Of a DNA stretch of 64,000 nt, positions 1-11,823 are shown in pieces; the stretch's first letter is position 1; the number at the start of each line of letters is the position of its first letter. A program made the translations under genes and the position numbers. Below the pieces are notes generated by a model. It made no database searches. It saw only the letters and a program-made list of their open reading frames with translations, and was not told the DNA's origin. Location of the stretch: positions 248,001 to 312,000 of the forward strand of contig JARKIF010000028.1 of the NCBI GenBank assembly GCA_029378245.1. Direction: 5' to 3'. This stretch comes from Roridomyces roridus (taxonomy: Eukaryota; Basidiomycota; Agaricomycetes; Agaricales; Mycenaceae).

Positions 1-1363
1 TCAGCACCTAGGGCTAAGTCGGGTTCTAGTCGGCAACGAACGAGGCGACCGAGCGAAGAGCAGTAGACAAGACTCAAGAGGTAGAGCAAGCCGTAGGGAG
101 AATAGACTAGATTCGTCTACAGTACTGAGACTGTAGACGGGTATATATAATACATGATCGAATTAGGTACGAGGGGTAGGGGGTAGGAGCAGGGGCGATC
201 GCGACAAGTAGGGGTTTAAATGCAGGGGAAAGTGGAGTACCAAGCAGGGGTTGAGACAAGACCCGGCCGATCAGTGATGATCACTGATTAGAGTATTGAT
301 GGTTGATGACTGATCGGGTTACAACCCGTCGGGTTGTGGCCTGGGGTCATATCATGACATACTTGCCGAAGTACGGCCGAGATGCTCATATGCAACCATC
401 AGCTCCATCAGACAGCGGGCGCCAGATGGATGCGGTGGTATAAAGACGACGCCCTTCATCGAAATCCCCTTCGCCTCTCCCTTCCGTCTTGACTAGCTTG
501 ACTCCGAGTCTTCTGGTGCTTCGTGTTCAAGTTCAAGATTGGTTCAAGACCGCCCTCAAGAATCACTAATACATACCATGCTTGCTTCCCCTTGCCAACT
601 CTTCGGGCTTCCCCTCCAATCCTGGTACAAGCTCCGCCGTGGCCGAAGACTGCAAGACATACTCGACTCTCTTGACTTTTTTATGTCTGTTATGTGCCCT
701 GTATATAAGTAGCTGTGTTTCATGTTTGAATATCATTCTTTTTCCATGTACCTTTTGTGCGGTGTGCACCGAGGCAGCCCATAAATACCCATAATATGGC
801 CGGGTGAGCAGGTCGAGGGCCGGGGAAGCTGGCAATGGCAATAGCAGATCAATGGCTGCGACGGGGCCATCAGATATTCCCAATGCGGCTCGCTTGAGTT
901 AAACGGGTGCCAATACACGGTTCTAACCGAGTCTAACCGAGTCTAGGGAGAACAGGCTTTCTCTGTAGAGCCCTACCTCGTACCCGTCTACGCGGTATAG
1001 CCGCTCTCCCTAGGCCCGGCTAGAACGAGTGGATTTTCCAGATGATTGGAGCTGCTGTCTGGCAACGCTCTCCGCTGCATTATAAGCAGATCACCGCAGC
1101 ATCAGTAACTCCAAATCTTTGTATAAATTGTAAGGGCTGTGGCAGTGGCAGTGGCATGGCACTTGCCTTTTGCCACGATGCACCTTCTTCGTCTCGATTC
1201 CCTGCCCGCCGTCTGCACATGCACAACTAAGCTCTGTCCGTCCACGTTGGATCAATTCGCTCGACGCTGGCGCTATGTATGTCTCTGACTCTCTGAGAGT
1301 CTCTGTGTCTCGACTGTCGACTGCCATACCTTTTCTCGGATGCGGAAGGAGATGGTGAGGGCC
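1..1363. other. Gene-poor left edge
   Basis: I see no coding sequence I can support here. The open frames are short, overlap on both strands and match nothing I recognise. The part at about 350-575 has the look of a solo LTR or promoter: a TATAAAG at about 438, then pyrimidine-rich sequence, with TGACATAC near its left edge. I could not find a matching partner or a clear target duplication. The words gtagacgggta (about 134) and tacccgtctac (about 978) are inverted copies of each other, so an old inverted-repeat element may span the region. Confidence 0.3.
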
Positions 1364-1972
1364 CTAGTGCTGGCCAAATACGCTACGAATACGGGATTTC
1401 CCGTATCGTAGTCATATTCATATCGTAGCCTCCATCCAGGCCCATATCATATTCATAGCGTATTGTAGCGTATTCTCGGCTTGAATATGAATATATTTTG
1501 ACTATATTCAAAATATATTCGGCGCGCCATGTGCTGATAATTCAACCCTGCACATTGCAAATGACATTCCAACCTGCCATCACTTCATACAAGGAGTGAA
1601 CTCGCTCGGGCTGGCCATCATGGAGGAGCGGCATCTCGGTGATCATTGATGAGACACTACGATCATCAACAGCGTCACCAAATTGGGCCCAGATCAACGG
1701 CAAACCCTTGTTAGAAGCCCATCAGTCTGCCAAATGATGGAGTGCCATCTGATTGTACCTGGATCACTGTCGGATCAGCCCAATCTGCAGGCATCATCGT
1801 AGCCGAATATATTTGAATACGCTCAGGGGCATATCATATTGTAGCCATATTGTAGCGTAGCCGTATTCGCCGTAGCCGTATTCTAAGCCCAGCTCCCCCG
1901 GCGTATTGTATTTGTATTTTTGTGAATATATTCAAAATATATTTTTTATATTGTATTTTTGGCCAGCACTAG
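1364..1972. mobile_element. Non-autonomous inverted-repeat element (MITE-like), 609 bp
   Basis: The two ends are inverted copies: ctagtgctggccaaata at 1364 and its complement ending ggccagcactag at 1972. The flanks both carry GTGAGG (1355-1360 and 1973-1978), a probable target duplication, although three extra bases (gcc) sit between it and the left repeat. The interior has no coding frame. It is AT-rich and made of degenerate words such as tattgtagcg, cgtagcc and attcaaaatatatt, which recur near both ends in opposite orientation, so the element could fold on itself. The terminal sequence and possible 6-8 bp duplication suggest a hAT-like family, but that is inference. Confidence 0.6.
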
Positions 1973-3309
1973 GTGAGGCGGACGCGATGTTGCAATTACG
2001 ATTCAGCTCGAGAATAAGATATGTACGCACGTCAGTAACTGGGGACGCAGTGAGTAGTTGTAAGATAGTCACTCGAGTGCTTCAAGTCTCAAGAAACGTA
2101 TACGTCGGACCAATACCCGGCGATAACATCTCGGCCAGCCGATGCGATCAACACAATACTTGGCGTTTTAAATTTCCACGAGCCGCGACGAGAGTTTAAG
2201 AGTGGAAGATGACCAGCGGGAAGGCGGATACGCGTGTTGAAGCTGAAGCTGAAGCCCCATTTTTTTTTCTTTTGGTGACTCCGGCTGTCCAAGTGCATGG
2301 AGTCATGGACATGGAGAGGGAACTTGGAAGGGGAGCGTTTATACACGAAACCCCCGTCGAGACTTGTCCTCCGTGTTCGGAAGCCAGACTCGGAGTCGGT
2401 GCAGATCAAGAGTGCAATGAGGGCCACTACACAAACGGGAGCAGCACAAGAGGTGTACGGATCCCCTTTCCGCAAATGGAGCTGGTTTGCCAGCTCCTCT
2501 GATGCGTTCTCACCGTTGGAACGAGAGGAGATGATACCGGGTGCGGTGGATGCGTTGAGGTGGATCCATGCGGATGAGGTCGGGGGGTCGGTTCGGCGCA
2601 GGCTTCGTGTGTTGTGGGTCTGTGCTGATATCTATGTGGGTATTATAGACGGGTCTAGCGTACCTGAGTGCCCGACACATGAGCGATGGATAATGGTACA
2701 CTGCTTTCACTTGCGGGCTCCGTGCTTGTTTCGTTCCTGGATCCCTTTTGTTGAATGAACGAGTCACGACTGTGAAAAGACCCACATCCAAGAGCGCGAT
2801 GAGTGGTGCCAACCATGGTCTGGTTTCTGCGGCCAAACGCCCATAGATATTTCCTCAACAGAGGTGAATCATCACTGCGGCGCGTGCTTCTCCCCTCTCG
2901 ATTGCGCGGCACGAACGTGAATCCCGGCTCCCGATCAAGCCTCGTTGATGGCCGGAACTTCGGGCTCCACGTTGGATGGCGGATGCCAGTGAACTTCCGG
3001 ATCAGATAACCGACCTGATCCCTTTGAGCCTAAGCGAAGTTTGATCTCCCTTTATGAGCCCAGCACAAAGGGAAGAAGCATGATTTGATCCCATTGTACG
3101 AGCATCGCTTCCCGATGATCCCATTATTGAACATGAATTGCCGAGGTTCGACGACAATGGGAGCGCCCGCTTTGACGGTCGCGCTCGCTTTGACTACGCT
3201 CTTTGGTTTCGGAACTATAAGAAAGATGTTGAACCTGTTTGAAATCCTCAGAATCGCAGCCTGCATCATCTAAACCCGCTACCTCCTCACCCAATTTCAA
3301 CCAACGACC
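1973..3309. other. No supported gene
   Basis: Open frames up to 153 codons occur on both strands, for example at 2297-2758 (+), but they overlap each other, lack splice-consistent extensions and match nothing I recognise. The stretch just before 3310 (TATAAGAAAG at about 3217, then a C/A-rich tract) probably holds the promoter of the small gene that follows. Confidence 0.3.
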
Positions 3310-4005
3310 ATGTCCCACTACGCCAACCCCGCCCACGCCCACAGCTCCGCTCGCGGCGGCCACAGCCAACCCCACGCCCTCTCACACGCGCTTGGCCCAC
3401 AACATCACGCTCCGGCGAACTCGAGTTCAACCCGCCACCGCATGCCAACCGTCGAGTACAAGCCGACCAAATGGGCTGCGTCGATGGCGGGCAATGCGCG
3501 ACAGAAACGCGTCCTGCCTTTCGACCTCCCGGGGCAGTCGAACCAGGGTGTTTCGATGCGGGACTTGAGCAATAGGGGGCCGAACGCGCCGATTTCTGGC
3601 GCGGGAGATCAAATTTTTGCGCCGTTGGGTGTGCAGAAGATCTCGTTGCGGATTATCGTGCGTCCTATTCCTTCTCGTTGATTCTCATATGTTGATTTGA
3701 CTTCAGTGGCCGGGCTACCAACACGTCGAGTGGAATCGGTCCATTGACGTGAGCAGCATTACGCGTGCGGGCTGGCGTACCAAGTCGCATCGAATTTTGC
3801 TCGGTTCTTCGAGGTTCGTTTTTTGATCAACGCTCTGTTCAACCAACTCATCCATATACAGAAAAGCGCCTATGAGACGCCGAGCTCTGCTACGCACTAC
3901 CTCATCTCTCCCGCTGGCGTGAGATTTGAGCACCTTTACCTCGTCTCGTTGACAAATACCATTGATAATGTGTGGCAGGCAGATGTTGCGCTGGATTTGC
4001 GGTGA
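3310..4005 (+). CDS. Small three-exon gene, unknown function (197 aa)
   Basis: Exons 3310-3657, 3707-3813 and 3867-4005 join in one frame through GT-AG introns of 49 and 53 nt and end at a TGA. I do not recognise the family. The N-terminus (residues about 1-40) is rich in His, Ser and Ala and looks disordered. The rest is a compact domain with Trp and aromatic residues (WPGYQHVE near residue 117, THYLISPAG near 164) and no signal peptide or membrane segment, so a soluble protein is likely. Support for a real gene is the clean splicing, the drop in disorder after residue 45, and a decayed copy of exon 1 at about 55.35-55.57 kb on the minus strand. The start is the first ATG of the frame. Confidence 0.7.
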
Positions 4006-5176
4006 AGCTGCTTCGATATTTTGTACTTAGACTTGCTTGCATGCAGTTGTACAACACTGCAATGTTTTCTGTATTGTAGACTCCCATATGCTTAATCCAT
4101 GTTTCTCTGTGTGTGTTGAGCTCGGATCATTTCTCTTGCTCTTGACTCCCATCCTGCTCCCATCTCAATCAAGCCCGCACCTGTGCTTCCGTCCATCGCG
4201 CGGCCAATGCGGTAACTTCAGTGTTCACCACGCGTGGCGACCCGGTGCGGGTAGTAAGGCTGAGGCACGGGTTCCTGAGGGTTCCTGTCGGGATTGAATG
4301 ACCCGTGACCGGCGGGCCCACTCCGCAGCCAGGCTAACACGCCTCAATTCGTGCGGGAACGCGGTGCAGAGGTAAAACTGCAGTTTCTTGAGGCCATAAA
4401 AATGTCGCTCACAGCTTAAAAGACGCCAGTGCCGCGGGAGTTCCACCGAGAGAAGCAATTTACCTATGTCACCACCAGTCGCCCGCAGACGACGACCCGC
4501 ACCCAACCCGCTCCCGCACGGCGCCTTCTGAGACGCTGGTGCCTGGAAACACAGTCACTCCGCGCCCTCAACTTTTCATTCAGCGCGTCTCATCATCGAC
4601 ATCGTGATCCTCAGTATGACATCGACATTTGTGGCAGAAAAATGCGAAGAATACGTTTCATGAACTGGGATAAATCAGCCCAATTCGAGACCGCGAGCTC
4701 CTCACCAGTATAGCGTGGACCAAGGATTGGGGCAGCAAACGGGCTCAATCCTACCAAATTCTCTGTATGTCCCACGTCAGAGAGGTGGTGGCACTTTTCA
4801 TCCCCTACTCTAGCGTAGCAGAGAAGGGTTTCTGTGGGCGTGAAACGCCTGATCTCCCGCCAAAGCCATCCCCATCAGAAGATCCTTGTCAGATCATGAT
4901 GAATGACCTCATGAGACCACGTAGCCCCATCCATACCTTCAATGTTGTGCCAGAAATCGGCACTGCGGCAGGGACCATCATCGGCTGCATCGGCAGTCTC
5001 AGCATGGCAGCCTCGGGTCGCTTGATCATGACCGGGAAATTTGGCAGGCTTATTCCGAACCTACAAAACCGAGTCAGATTCCAGGTTCAATTGTGGATGA
5101 CCAACTCGGTAGTCTGGCGGTTACCACGCCCCCGGTGCAGGAGGGTTCCCTTATTATGTAATATCCCCGTTGGTAA
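4006..5176. other. Intergenic; contains a dispersed-repeat copy
   Basis: At about 4108-4200 lies a copy of the repeat called R2 here (words such as ctcggatcatttctcttgctcttgac). Related copies are at about 36.24-36.34, 47.33-47.42 and 54.83-54.94 kb. A 182-codon frame at 4767-5315 (+) runs straight through the CACTA terminus at 5177 and is therefore unlikely to be a gene. The last three bases before the transposon (TAA, 5174-5176) are its target duplication. Confidence 0.4.
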
Positions 5177-5224
5177 CACAGGGGGCATCGCCCGTGGCAC
5201 TTTTTTTGTGTGCCAAGGTGGCAC
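5177..5224 (+). repeat. Left terminal inverted repeat of the CACTA element
   Basis: Begins CACAGGGGGCATCGCCCG, then GGCAC, a T-run and TGTGCCAAGGTGGCAC. It matches 10888-10936 on the other strand with few differences. The T-run is longer here. Confidence 0.9.
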
Positions 5225-5406
5225 TTTGTGGGAAGTTGCCGGGATGTTTGCCGGTAGTCCCGGATACCATACCATTCAATGTGTCCCGATGATCGAATAT
5301 AACTCGATAAGATAAGATAAAATCCCAAGCCATTTCCGAACGGCGCGTGTTTTGATTCACGTAACTCCTCGACTCCCTTTGTCCTTTGTCGTCGTGGTCT
5401 TTGTCA

Positions 5407-7087
5407 ATGAATTCTACTCCTCCAGCATCTGGTGGCGCTGGGCCGTCTTCGGGTGCTCCTGCGGCGTCAAATCCACCGGCTTCTGGTCCTCAATCTGGCC
5501 AGAAACGGACTGCTACCGGACGCGAGTCCCCTCTCAATGAAACTCCGAGTCCAGCGAAAAGAATGCGAAAGAAGAAGGGGAAGGGGAAGGAGAAAACCAA
5601 GCTTGTGGAGGGGTTTCACCTGAAGAAGTCCGAGATGAACCCGGAGCAGCAGAATGCCAAGGTGTGTTACACGAACCTATTTTATTTCTTGAAAGCTAAC
5701 TAGACATGTAGAAAGCGGTGTACACCCACACCTACATTCTGCTCGGGGTCACCAGAGCCGACACTGCTCCCCCTATCCGTACACCCGCCCTCATCAAGTC
5801 CTTTGAGGATCGTCTCGAGCCTAATTTTATCGAGACGCTCCGCCAGAATCTGCGCAAAACCTCTTCGGCAAACACAGGGTCAGCTGGCATGGTTCAGAAG
5901 CTTAGGGCTCAAGCCAGTGCCCATGCCAACGATGGCAGCAATATTGCGAAGGATATTCTCAAAGTCAAAGAGACTTACCTTCTTGCGATCTTCAATGCAC
6001 TTCTCTCCGCTGGTTTGGAGGTTTGGTGCCCCGATTATTTTGGACCACCGGATTCTCTTTATAATCAGGTTCGCTCATTTCCTTTCTGATAATGCACGCG
6101 GCTAATTCTGTCGATCCAGGTACACGAGACAGTTTTCTTGGAGACTTTCCGCTCTGTCGCAGGCTCACATGGATACCGGTAAGATTCTGAACCACCTGCG
6201 ACTGAGATTGTGTTCTGAGTTCTGCAGGGACTTCGAGCTGGTGATCAGCATCGCTCATAACACTGCCTTTGTTCTTGACGTCTATCGGATGTGCGTTTTC
6301 GACTATATGCGGGGCAAGGTCAAGCGGGAGGAGAAGAAGCCAGGCAAACTTGCACAGATCAGAGCCGACAACAATGCTCTTCGAGGACGTGCCCACGTGT
6401 GTATTCAATTTTTTCAATCTTGATGCTGATGCTGAAAATTCCTAGCTGGCTGGCAAGCGTACCGATTTTTGGACCAAGGACATGTGGCCAGAGCGTGTCA
6501 TCATGCTCGTTCAAGATCCCCGTTGCAACTCAGATGATGAGTCTGGAGAAGACGAGGCAGGGAAACGAGTCCATGTTGTTGCGGCAAAGGGTCTCCGGAG
6601 TGCATCTGCGACTACGTTCACGCACTGGATGGAGAAACGCCGCATCAAGGCTGATGAAAAAAATCGGGGGAAGCGCAAATCGAACATTGTGGAGCGGGAC
6701 AGGGTCTATCTGGCTGAGTCCCAGGAGTCGGATATTTCTTCGCAGATGCCGGAGGAAGTCCCCGTTGACTGGTTCGCTTTTGATGCTATTCTTTCTTTCC
6801 CCGCTAACTTCTGCATTTGATTTATCAGGTTCAATCCAGAGGAGTTCAATGATTTGCCCGCGGCCACTCGGTTCAAATACTCCAAGTTTGGGGTCGCACT
6901 GCCCCTTCCGGAACACCACAAGAAGCCCGACTGGAAGACCATGGACAAGACAACATTCATGGAGAAGTATGGGAATGATGTACTCAAGCAGTATGACATT
7001 CCAACGGAGGCGGAGATGCAGAGAGCGGGAAACCGAGGCTGGGAGGCGGACGATGAGGATGGGGATGGGATGTCGGGGGTTGAGTGA
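5407..7087 (+). CDS. CACTA companion protein, unknown function (474 aa)
   Basis: Six exons (5407-5661, 5712-6068, 6120-6178, 6228-6396, 6446-6771, 6829-7087) join into one open frame of 474 codons plus stop. The introns are 49-57 nt with GT-AG ends. The first ATG of the frame is used. Residues 1-75 are Pro/Ser/Gly-rich and then strongly basic (RMRKKKGKGKEKTK near 50), a likely nuclear and DNA-contacting tail. The middle (about 85-200) is helical and hydrophobic. Residues about 260-370 are charged, with an acidic DDESGEDEAG stretch. The C-terminus ends in acidic DDEDGDG. I recognise no named domain. Its place inside a CACTA element, opposite a Tnp2 transposase, suggests a role like plant TnpA (binding subterminal repeats), but that is inference. 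Unlike the transposase it has no break. Confidence 0.82.
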
Positions 7088-7310
7088 ATGGTTTGCACAG
7101 TGCGGATGAGTGGATGGTTTGCATAGTGCGCTCTCGATGGTTCTTTTGTGCCCTGTATGCCAGTATGCCATTTATGAACTATGTCCATGTTTCAAGACCG
7201 ATTCCAGACCAATCAATATGTATTGAATTCAAAATGGTACAACTGTTATTTTAGTACACGATTAAAAGATCGAGAACCATCACATTGAAATCCGAGTATC
7301 TACATGCAAT

Positions 7311-10300
7311 CTAACGTCTGCCTCGATTGGCAGCATGGCAAATCACCAAAATTGCTTTGTTAATTCCAAATGTTCCTTTGGGGCGCTGGTAGCCTGTCAG
7401 GTGAGCGATAATGTGCTCAGGCTCGATGATACAAAATTCGTTGGAATGTTGTGCATGAACCGCTGTGACCTCGAAGAGGGGGAAAGTGGGGAACGGAGTC
7501 TTCTGCAACAGAGTATCTGAGAGAAGTTTGTGCTTCTGAACCATGATGAAGGTTTGTAGATGCCTTTCAAGTGGGATCTGCCATATTTCGTCGATGATGC
7601 CAGTCATAATGGCCCGCGTGACTGGATGTCTGAACTGTATGTTGCATGTGCTACGGTTGGATTTGAAACACCCAAAGTCTTGATCACCCAATTGAATTTG
7701 CTTGGGCTTCAAGGCACATGGTGGCAGAATGAGAGAGTTGGGAGGATGCGGCATCTGATCAAAGGAGCGCCAAGGCTGGCCTTTTGAAATTTGATATTCC
7801 AGCAGCATCCCGTAATCTTCCTCATCAAGATCCAGAGCCTGCTTCAAGATTTTTGCAACCTCCTGTTCAGATAGTTGTTGAGTGGTCTGCACTCTGGCCA
7901 CCGTGGATGGTTGGAGAATCTGTGCCAGTTGTCCCAAGGCACCTGGACTCGACTGTTCATCCTTTAGTTTTGCCTCCAACCGCCCCCGGCGTGCCATGTG
8001 TTTGAGCATTGTTAGTGGCATGTCATCTGATAGCATCGGTCAGCCTGTACCGTCACAAGGACTTGAAGTATACGCACCCAAATGTCTGTTGGTTGAAACA
8101 CTCTGCAGCATTCCATTCATTCGTTCACCAGCAAATTCACTGAGGCATGCCATAGGTCCCCAGAACTTCAATAAACGCTCATTGTGCATGGCAAAATGAT
8201 GATTTGGGACAGAGTGAAATCCCACGGGAAACAAATGAGGCAGCTCCTTGCGATATTGGGTATAGAGTGCTGTAAATTCCTCGGCCTTTGAGGGTGATGT
8301 TGAAAAGGAGGCAATGATGTTGGTTGCCCCGACAAGGCTGTGAAAATTTTTCAAGAGGCCCATTTCATAGTTGCCCTTGTTCCACAGCAGTTCAGGGATT
8401 ATGAGGGGGAAGATGACAGTGAATAATGTGAGATATTCAGAAGCTTTCAATTTCCCGTGCTGTGCCTCTCCTAGATTTGTTGGTGGCCTCGGAATCCATG
8501 AGGGAAGCAAAACTTTTTTTATGCATGATCGAATCTTTCCTAGATTTTCTGGGGTGAAGTTGAACATTCCGGGAATATCAAAATCAAATTCGTCCTCTTC
8601 CTCCTCCTCCGCCGTGTTGTCCACTGGGATGTTCAAAAAATTAATGGGTGTTGGAGTAGTGGAGCCATCAACACTTTCTGCATCAGTGTCCATTGAGTCC
8701 GTCTCTTGATGCTGCGGAGTCACCCGAGGTGTAGGTTCATCTGTTTCACTGGCTGACTCAGAGGATTCTGGTTCTGTAGCTGTTTCATCCAGTTTTCCCA
8801 GGGCTGGATTGACCTTGGTTGTCATTTTAGGCCGGCCAATGCCCCAGAATACACGGAGATGGCGCATAAGAATCCCCTCCAGCCAGTTGTGCATAAACCC
8901 AAGTATAATGTGCCACACAGGGTTAAACTGAACCAGATCATGTGTGGGCGACCAGCGGACACCCGATTTTCTGGATAAATCATTTTTATCCTTTGCAGTC
9001 TCAGCATGCAACCACTCCTGAGCTTGTTCAATGACTGTGGCTGCATCCCGTGGAATCCATGATTTATAGTCCAGGTCTTCAATATCTTTAATCTTCAGTA
9101 GGCATCAAGTACAGAACTGGGTGGCATTGAAGGCCATGTATCCAGCAACTTTTCTAATGGCCTGGAGATCTGCAATTAGTGGCAGAATGCGCACTGCGAC
9201 CTGGACACCCAGAGGATTTTGACGTGTAGGGATGATTTTCCCCGGAGGACCAAACTCATTCATCATCTTTGTGAATGCAATGAGAACATGGGCAATAGTC
9301 CAGACATCCGGTTCTCCCGGCCCTGGTATCAGGCTGAAAATAAATATGTTTTCCAATAGGAACCGGCTTTCAACCGGCAGATTCAAGCAATAAAGGACTA
9401 TTGCTCCACAGGAAACCACAGGGCCTTCAAATGTTTGTTAGAACAATTAGATTGCAACCATTGAGCAAACTATCATTACCAGCAATTTTATTTGTCAAGG
9501 GATTGAACCAATCAATATAAAAGGAGAAAACCAGATGGTATTTTGAAGCAAGAAAGTGCCGAAGGCCATTCCAGGCTGGGCTATCTTGAACATCCCTCAT
9601 TACTTTGGGCTGTGGCATATTTTGCCGTGCTTGCTGTTTCTGAAAAGACCTGTCCAGCTCTTGATCCACCTGTGGTCGAGAAAGAAAGAATTGCAGCCAG
9701 GATTCAAATGATTGAGTGCAGTATGTGAATACGGGTAGTCGCTGAACGGTGCCATTGGGGTTTCGGACTTGCTTGACCAAGACAGCACCACATGCATGAG
9801 ACCTTGGTGATTTCCTCCAGTCACATATGTCTGGTATCTTCTCCTCGGGCTTTGTAGGATCGACAGGATATGGTTTGTAACACACTGGGCAGCATGCGGT
9901 CTGTATTATTTGAGGCTCCAATCCATGCTGGTAGACAGTGCGGATGTCCTTTGGGATGTTCAAGGAAGGGGTCTCCAGCTTGGCACCTGTGAACCTAAGA
10001 ACAGAAAATATAGAGGTGATTGCTGTGGAGAGAATGAAGCCCAGAGCCTTCAAAAAGATGCTGGAGTTTTCGCGACTGACGCCCACATGTAGATTTAACC
10101 ATGCTGCCAAGGTGACACATAACATGGTAATGGGAGCAAGGGCTAAGAAAAAAGAGCCTGTAAGGTAGGGTCTGATGCACAAAAGAAAATCACACACCTG
10201 CTTGGAATACTTCAAAAGCTGGTATAGCCACTTTGAGAGGGTCATCAACCTCACTTGCCAACGGTTCCGGGTGTGTCTCCGGTAGAAACCCCGCTTGGGC

Positions 10301-10450
10301 CAGGAGTTGGTTTGTATTGTCCTTCTGTCCATGTATGTAGAGCTGCCCGCTACTGATCAACTGCCCTGGGGCAGTAACCCCATTCACGTCCACGTAGGTC
10401 AACTTGCTGCATTTCGAGCATTGGCAATGATACTTTTTGTTTTTGCCCAT
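7311..10450 (-). pseudogene. Tnp2-type CACTA transposase, four exons, one in-frame stop
   Basis: Exons 10450-10198, 10142-9480, 9424-8078 and 8026-7311 splice in frame (introns 51-55 nt) to 993 codons. The start is the first ATG, giving MGKNKKYHCQCSKCSK, whose Cys pairs look like the N-terminal metal-binding knot of this family. Family landmarks follow in order: a CCPVCYKPYP cysteine motif, DWFNPLTNKIAG (about residue 294), CLNLP, PGPGEP and a MHNWLEG motif (about 483). Members of this family cut and paste CACTA elements by binding their ends. Codon 412 is TGA (9107-9105) in the middle of an otherwise conserved FCT-stop-CLLK stretch. Any intron that would remove it would be only about 20 nt, so it is best read as a nonsense mutation. 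The rest of exon 3 and exon 4 stay open. The gene converges on the companion gene, 223 bp away. Confidence 0.88.
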
Positions 10451-10887
10451 GATGGTGGCTAGGCTCTAGCCAGCAGAGCTGCGAAGACAATGAGGGAGGC
10501 AGAGGGAGGCAGAGGGGAGGTTGGAGGGAAGGGGAATGAGCCAGTGCTGCCGGTGACATGCTTCCTTATGTTGGGTTGATATCCATGTCTGATTGATTGA
10601 TTAACTTGTGAGAAATGACATAAGTACGCCGCAGAGCCTTCAGCTCCGGGAGTCCCCAGCAAGTACCCTCTTGTCTACTTTGTTGCTGCGGACCTTTCTC
10701 CCACATTGACACACAATGGCCGGGGCATGGTGAAATCTTTACAGTTGGCTCGGAGTCAGAGTAAAGATATAAGTAGATTGACATGCGAAAAACCATCCCC
10801 CACATGACTTGCCCTCGGAACCTTTACCTCACTCATTTAACTGCGGCACGCCGACTTCCGCCTGACAACCTGAGAACTTCCGACCAG

Positions 10888-10936
10888 GTGCCACCTTGGC
10901 ACACAAAGAAATGTGCCATGGCCGATGCCCCCTGTG
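10888..10936 (-). repeat. Right terminal inverted repeat of the CACTA element
   Basis: Reads GTGCCACCTTGGCACACAAAG, then the complement of the left terminus ending CCCCCTGTG, followed by the TAA target duplication at 10937-10939. Confidence 0.9.
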
Positions 10937-10939
10937 TAA

Positions 10940-11823
10940 ACCACGTGCATTTGACGGCTATTACTTTTGCCAATGTCCCGACGCGTTCTGGCGCTACCAG
11001 GACATGTTGGCTGGAACTTTAAATACCCTTGGGCTACTGGGTATATTTTTTGCATCATCCTTTGTTCTGCATAGCAAGGAATGGCCTCCGAGTCCATTGT
11101 TTGCATGTTGTTTGGGAATGAAACCAAGGGGGTACCACGATAAGCGAGCCGTACTACACCCCGAATTTTTTTTCTCGGGCAGATTGGCCTACCCTCCCCC
11201 CCTCCCAAAGAGGAAATTTCCTTTTTGGGAAGCCCCTATCGTGCTGATTTTAGTGATTTTTGCCCGCCGTTGGCTGGTGTAGGGTGCAGAACTATTCCTG
11301 TGTCCTCCAATTGACTTCAGAAGCAAGAAACACCCATTATCGAGCAACATATATCTGATGATGTCCCACCACATCACTCAGCACGTGATCATATAATCAC
11401 GTGACTTTTCTGGCTGGTGCAACGGAAAATTGCCCAAAATTCTGTTTCTGCACCAGTTCTTGCCAGGAGAGCCATTCTACTGCTCTGCCAAAAGTTGGTA
11501 CAAAACTTTTTTTTCAGCCATCCAAGGGACCCCCCCTCCCCCCCTTTAATAGGAAATTTCTTATCATGGTACCCCTTGAATGAAACACAACTACCGGCAC
11601 CAGCTCTTCCAAGGGCTCCGAGGATGAAAAATAGTCCAGAATTGCATTCCGAGGAGTGCAGGTATGCCTCAGTTGCATGCTCATTGGTGCCAGCCCAAAA
11701 TTCACGTCGAAACACGCAGGAAAGGCGCTCGCACATGACATGCTTATGTAACAACGGAACAAGGGGCGTGGTTACCAACAGACCCTCTTCGCGGAGCTTG
11801 CAGAGCGTCGAGGGTCTGTAAAA
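10940..11823. repeat. Gene-free stretch with a possible inverted-repeat element (about 11108-11595)
   Basis: No gene is supported. AAGGGGGTACCACGATAAG at about 11126-11144 and the complement CTTATCATGGTACCCCTT at about 11561-11578 face each other about 430 bp apart. Two C-runs, each followed by a GGAAATTTC word, lie between them in the same orientation. This resembles the ends of a small decayed element, but I could not fix a target duplication. The GTAAAA at 11818-11823 belongs to the next element. Confidence 0.35.

Larger units (their letters stand above)
5177..10936. mobile_element. Complete CACTA (EnSpm-type) DNA transposon, 5,760 bp
   Basis: The element starts CACAGGGGGCATCG at 5177 and ends with the inverted complement at 10936. 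The flanks carry an identical TAA (5174-5176 and 10937-10939), the 3-bp target duplication expected of CACTA elements. Terminal inverted repeats are about 48 bp (5177-5224 and 10888-10936), sharing the word GTGTGCCAAGGTGGCAC; subterminal sequence with GGAAGTT words follows on both sides. Inside are two convergent genes: a six-exon plus-strand gene (5407-7087) and a Tnp2-type transposase on the minus strand (10450-7311). The good match of the ends, the exact duplication and one intact gene point to recent insertion. A single in-frame TGA in the transposase means this copy may move only with help. Confidence 0.92.

Noticed and set aside
2089..2758. Overlapping open frames on both strands
   Set aside because: Random-looking composition, mutual overlap and no homologous copy elsewhere in the window.
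4767..5315. 182-codon open frame on the plus strand
   Set aside because: It crosses the CACTA left boundary and target duplication at 5177, so half of it is transposon end. No family match and no splice support.
9440..9480. 34-nt intron in the transposase
   Set aside because: A donor 21 nt earlier gives a normal 55-nt intron and the family-typical NKIAG-PVVSCGAIV join.
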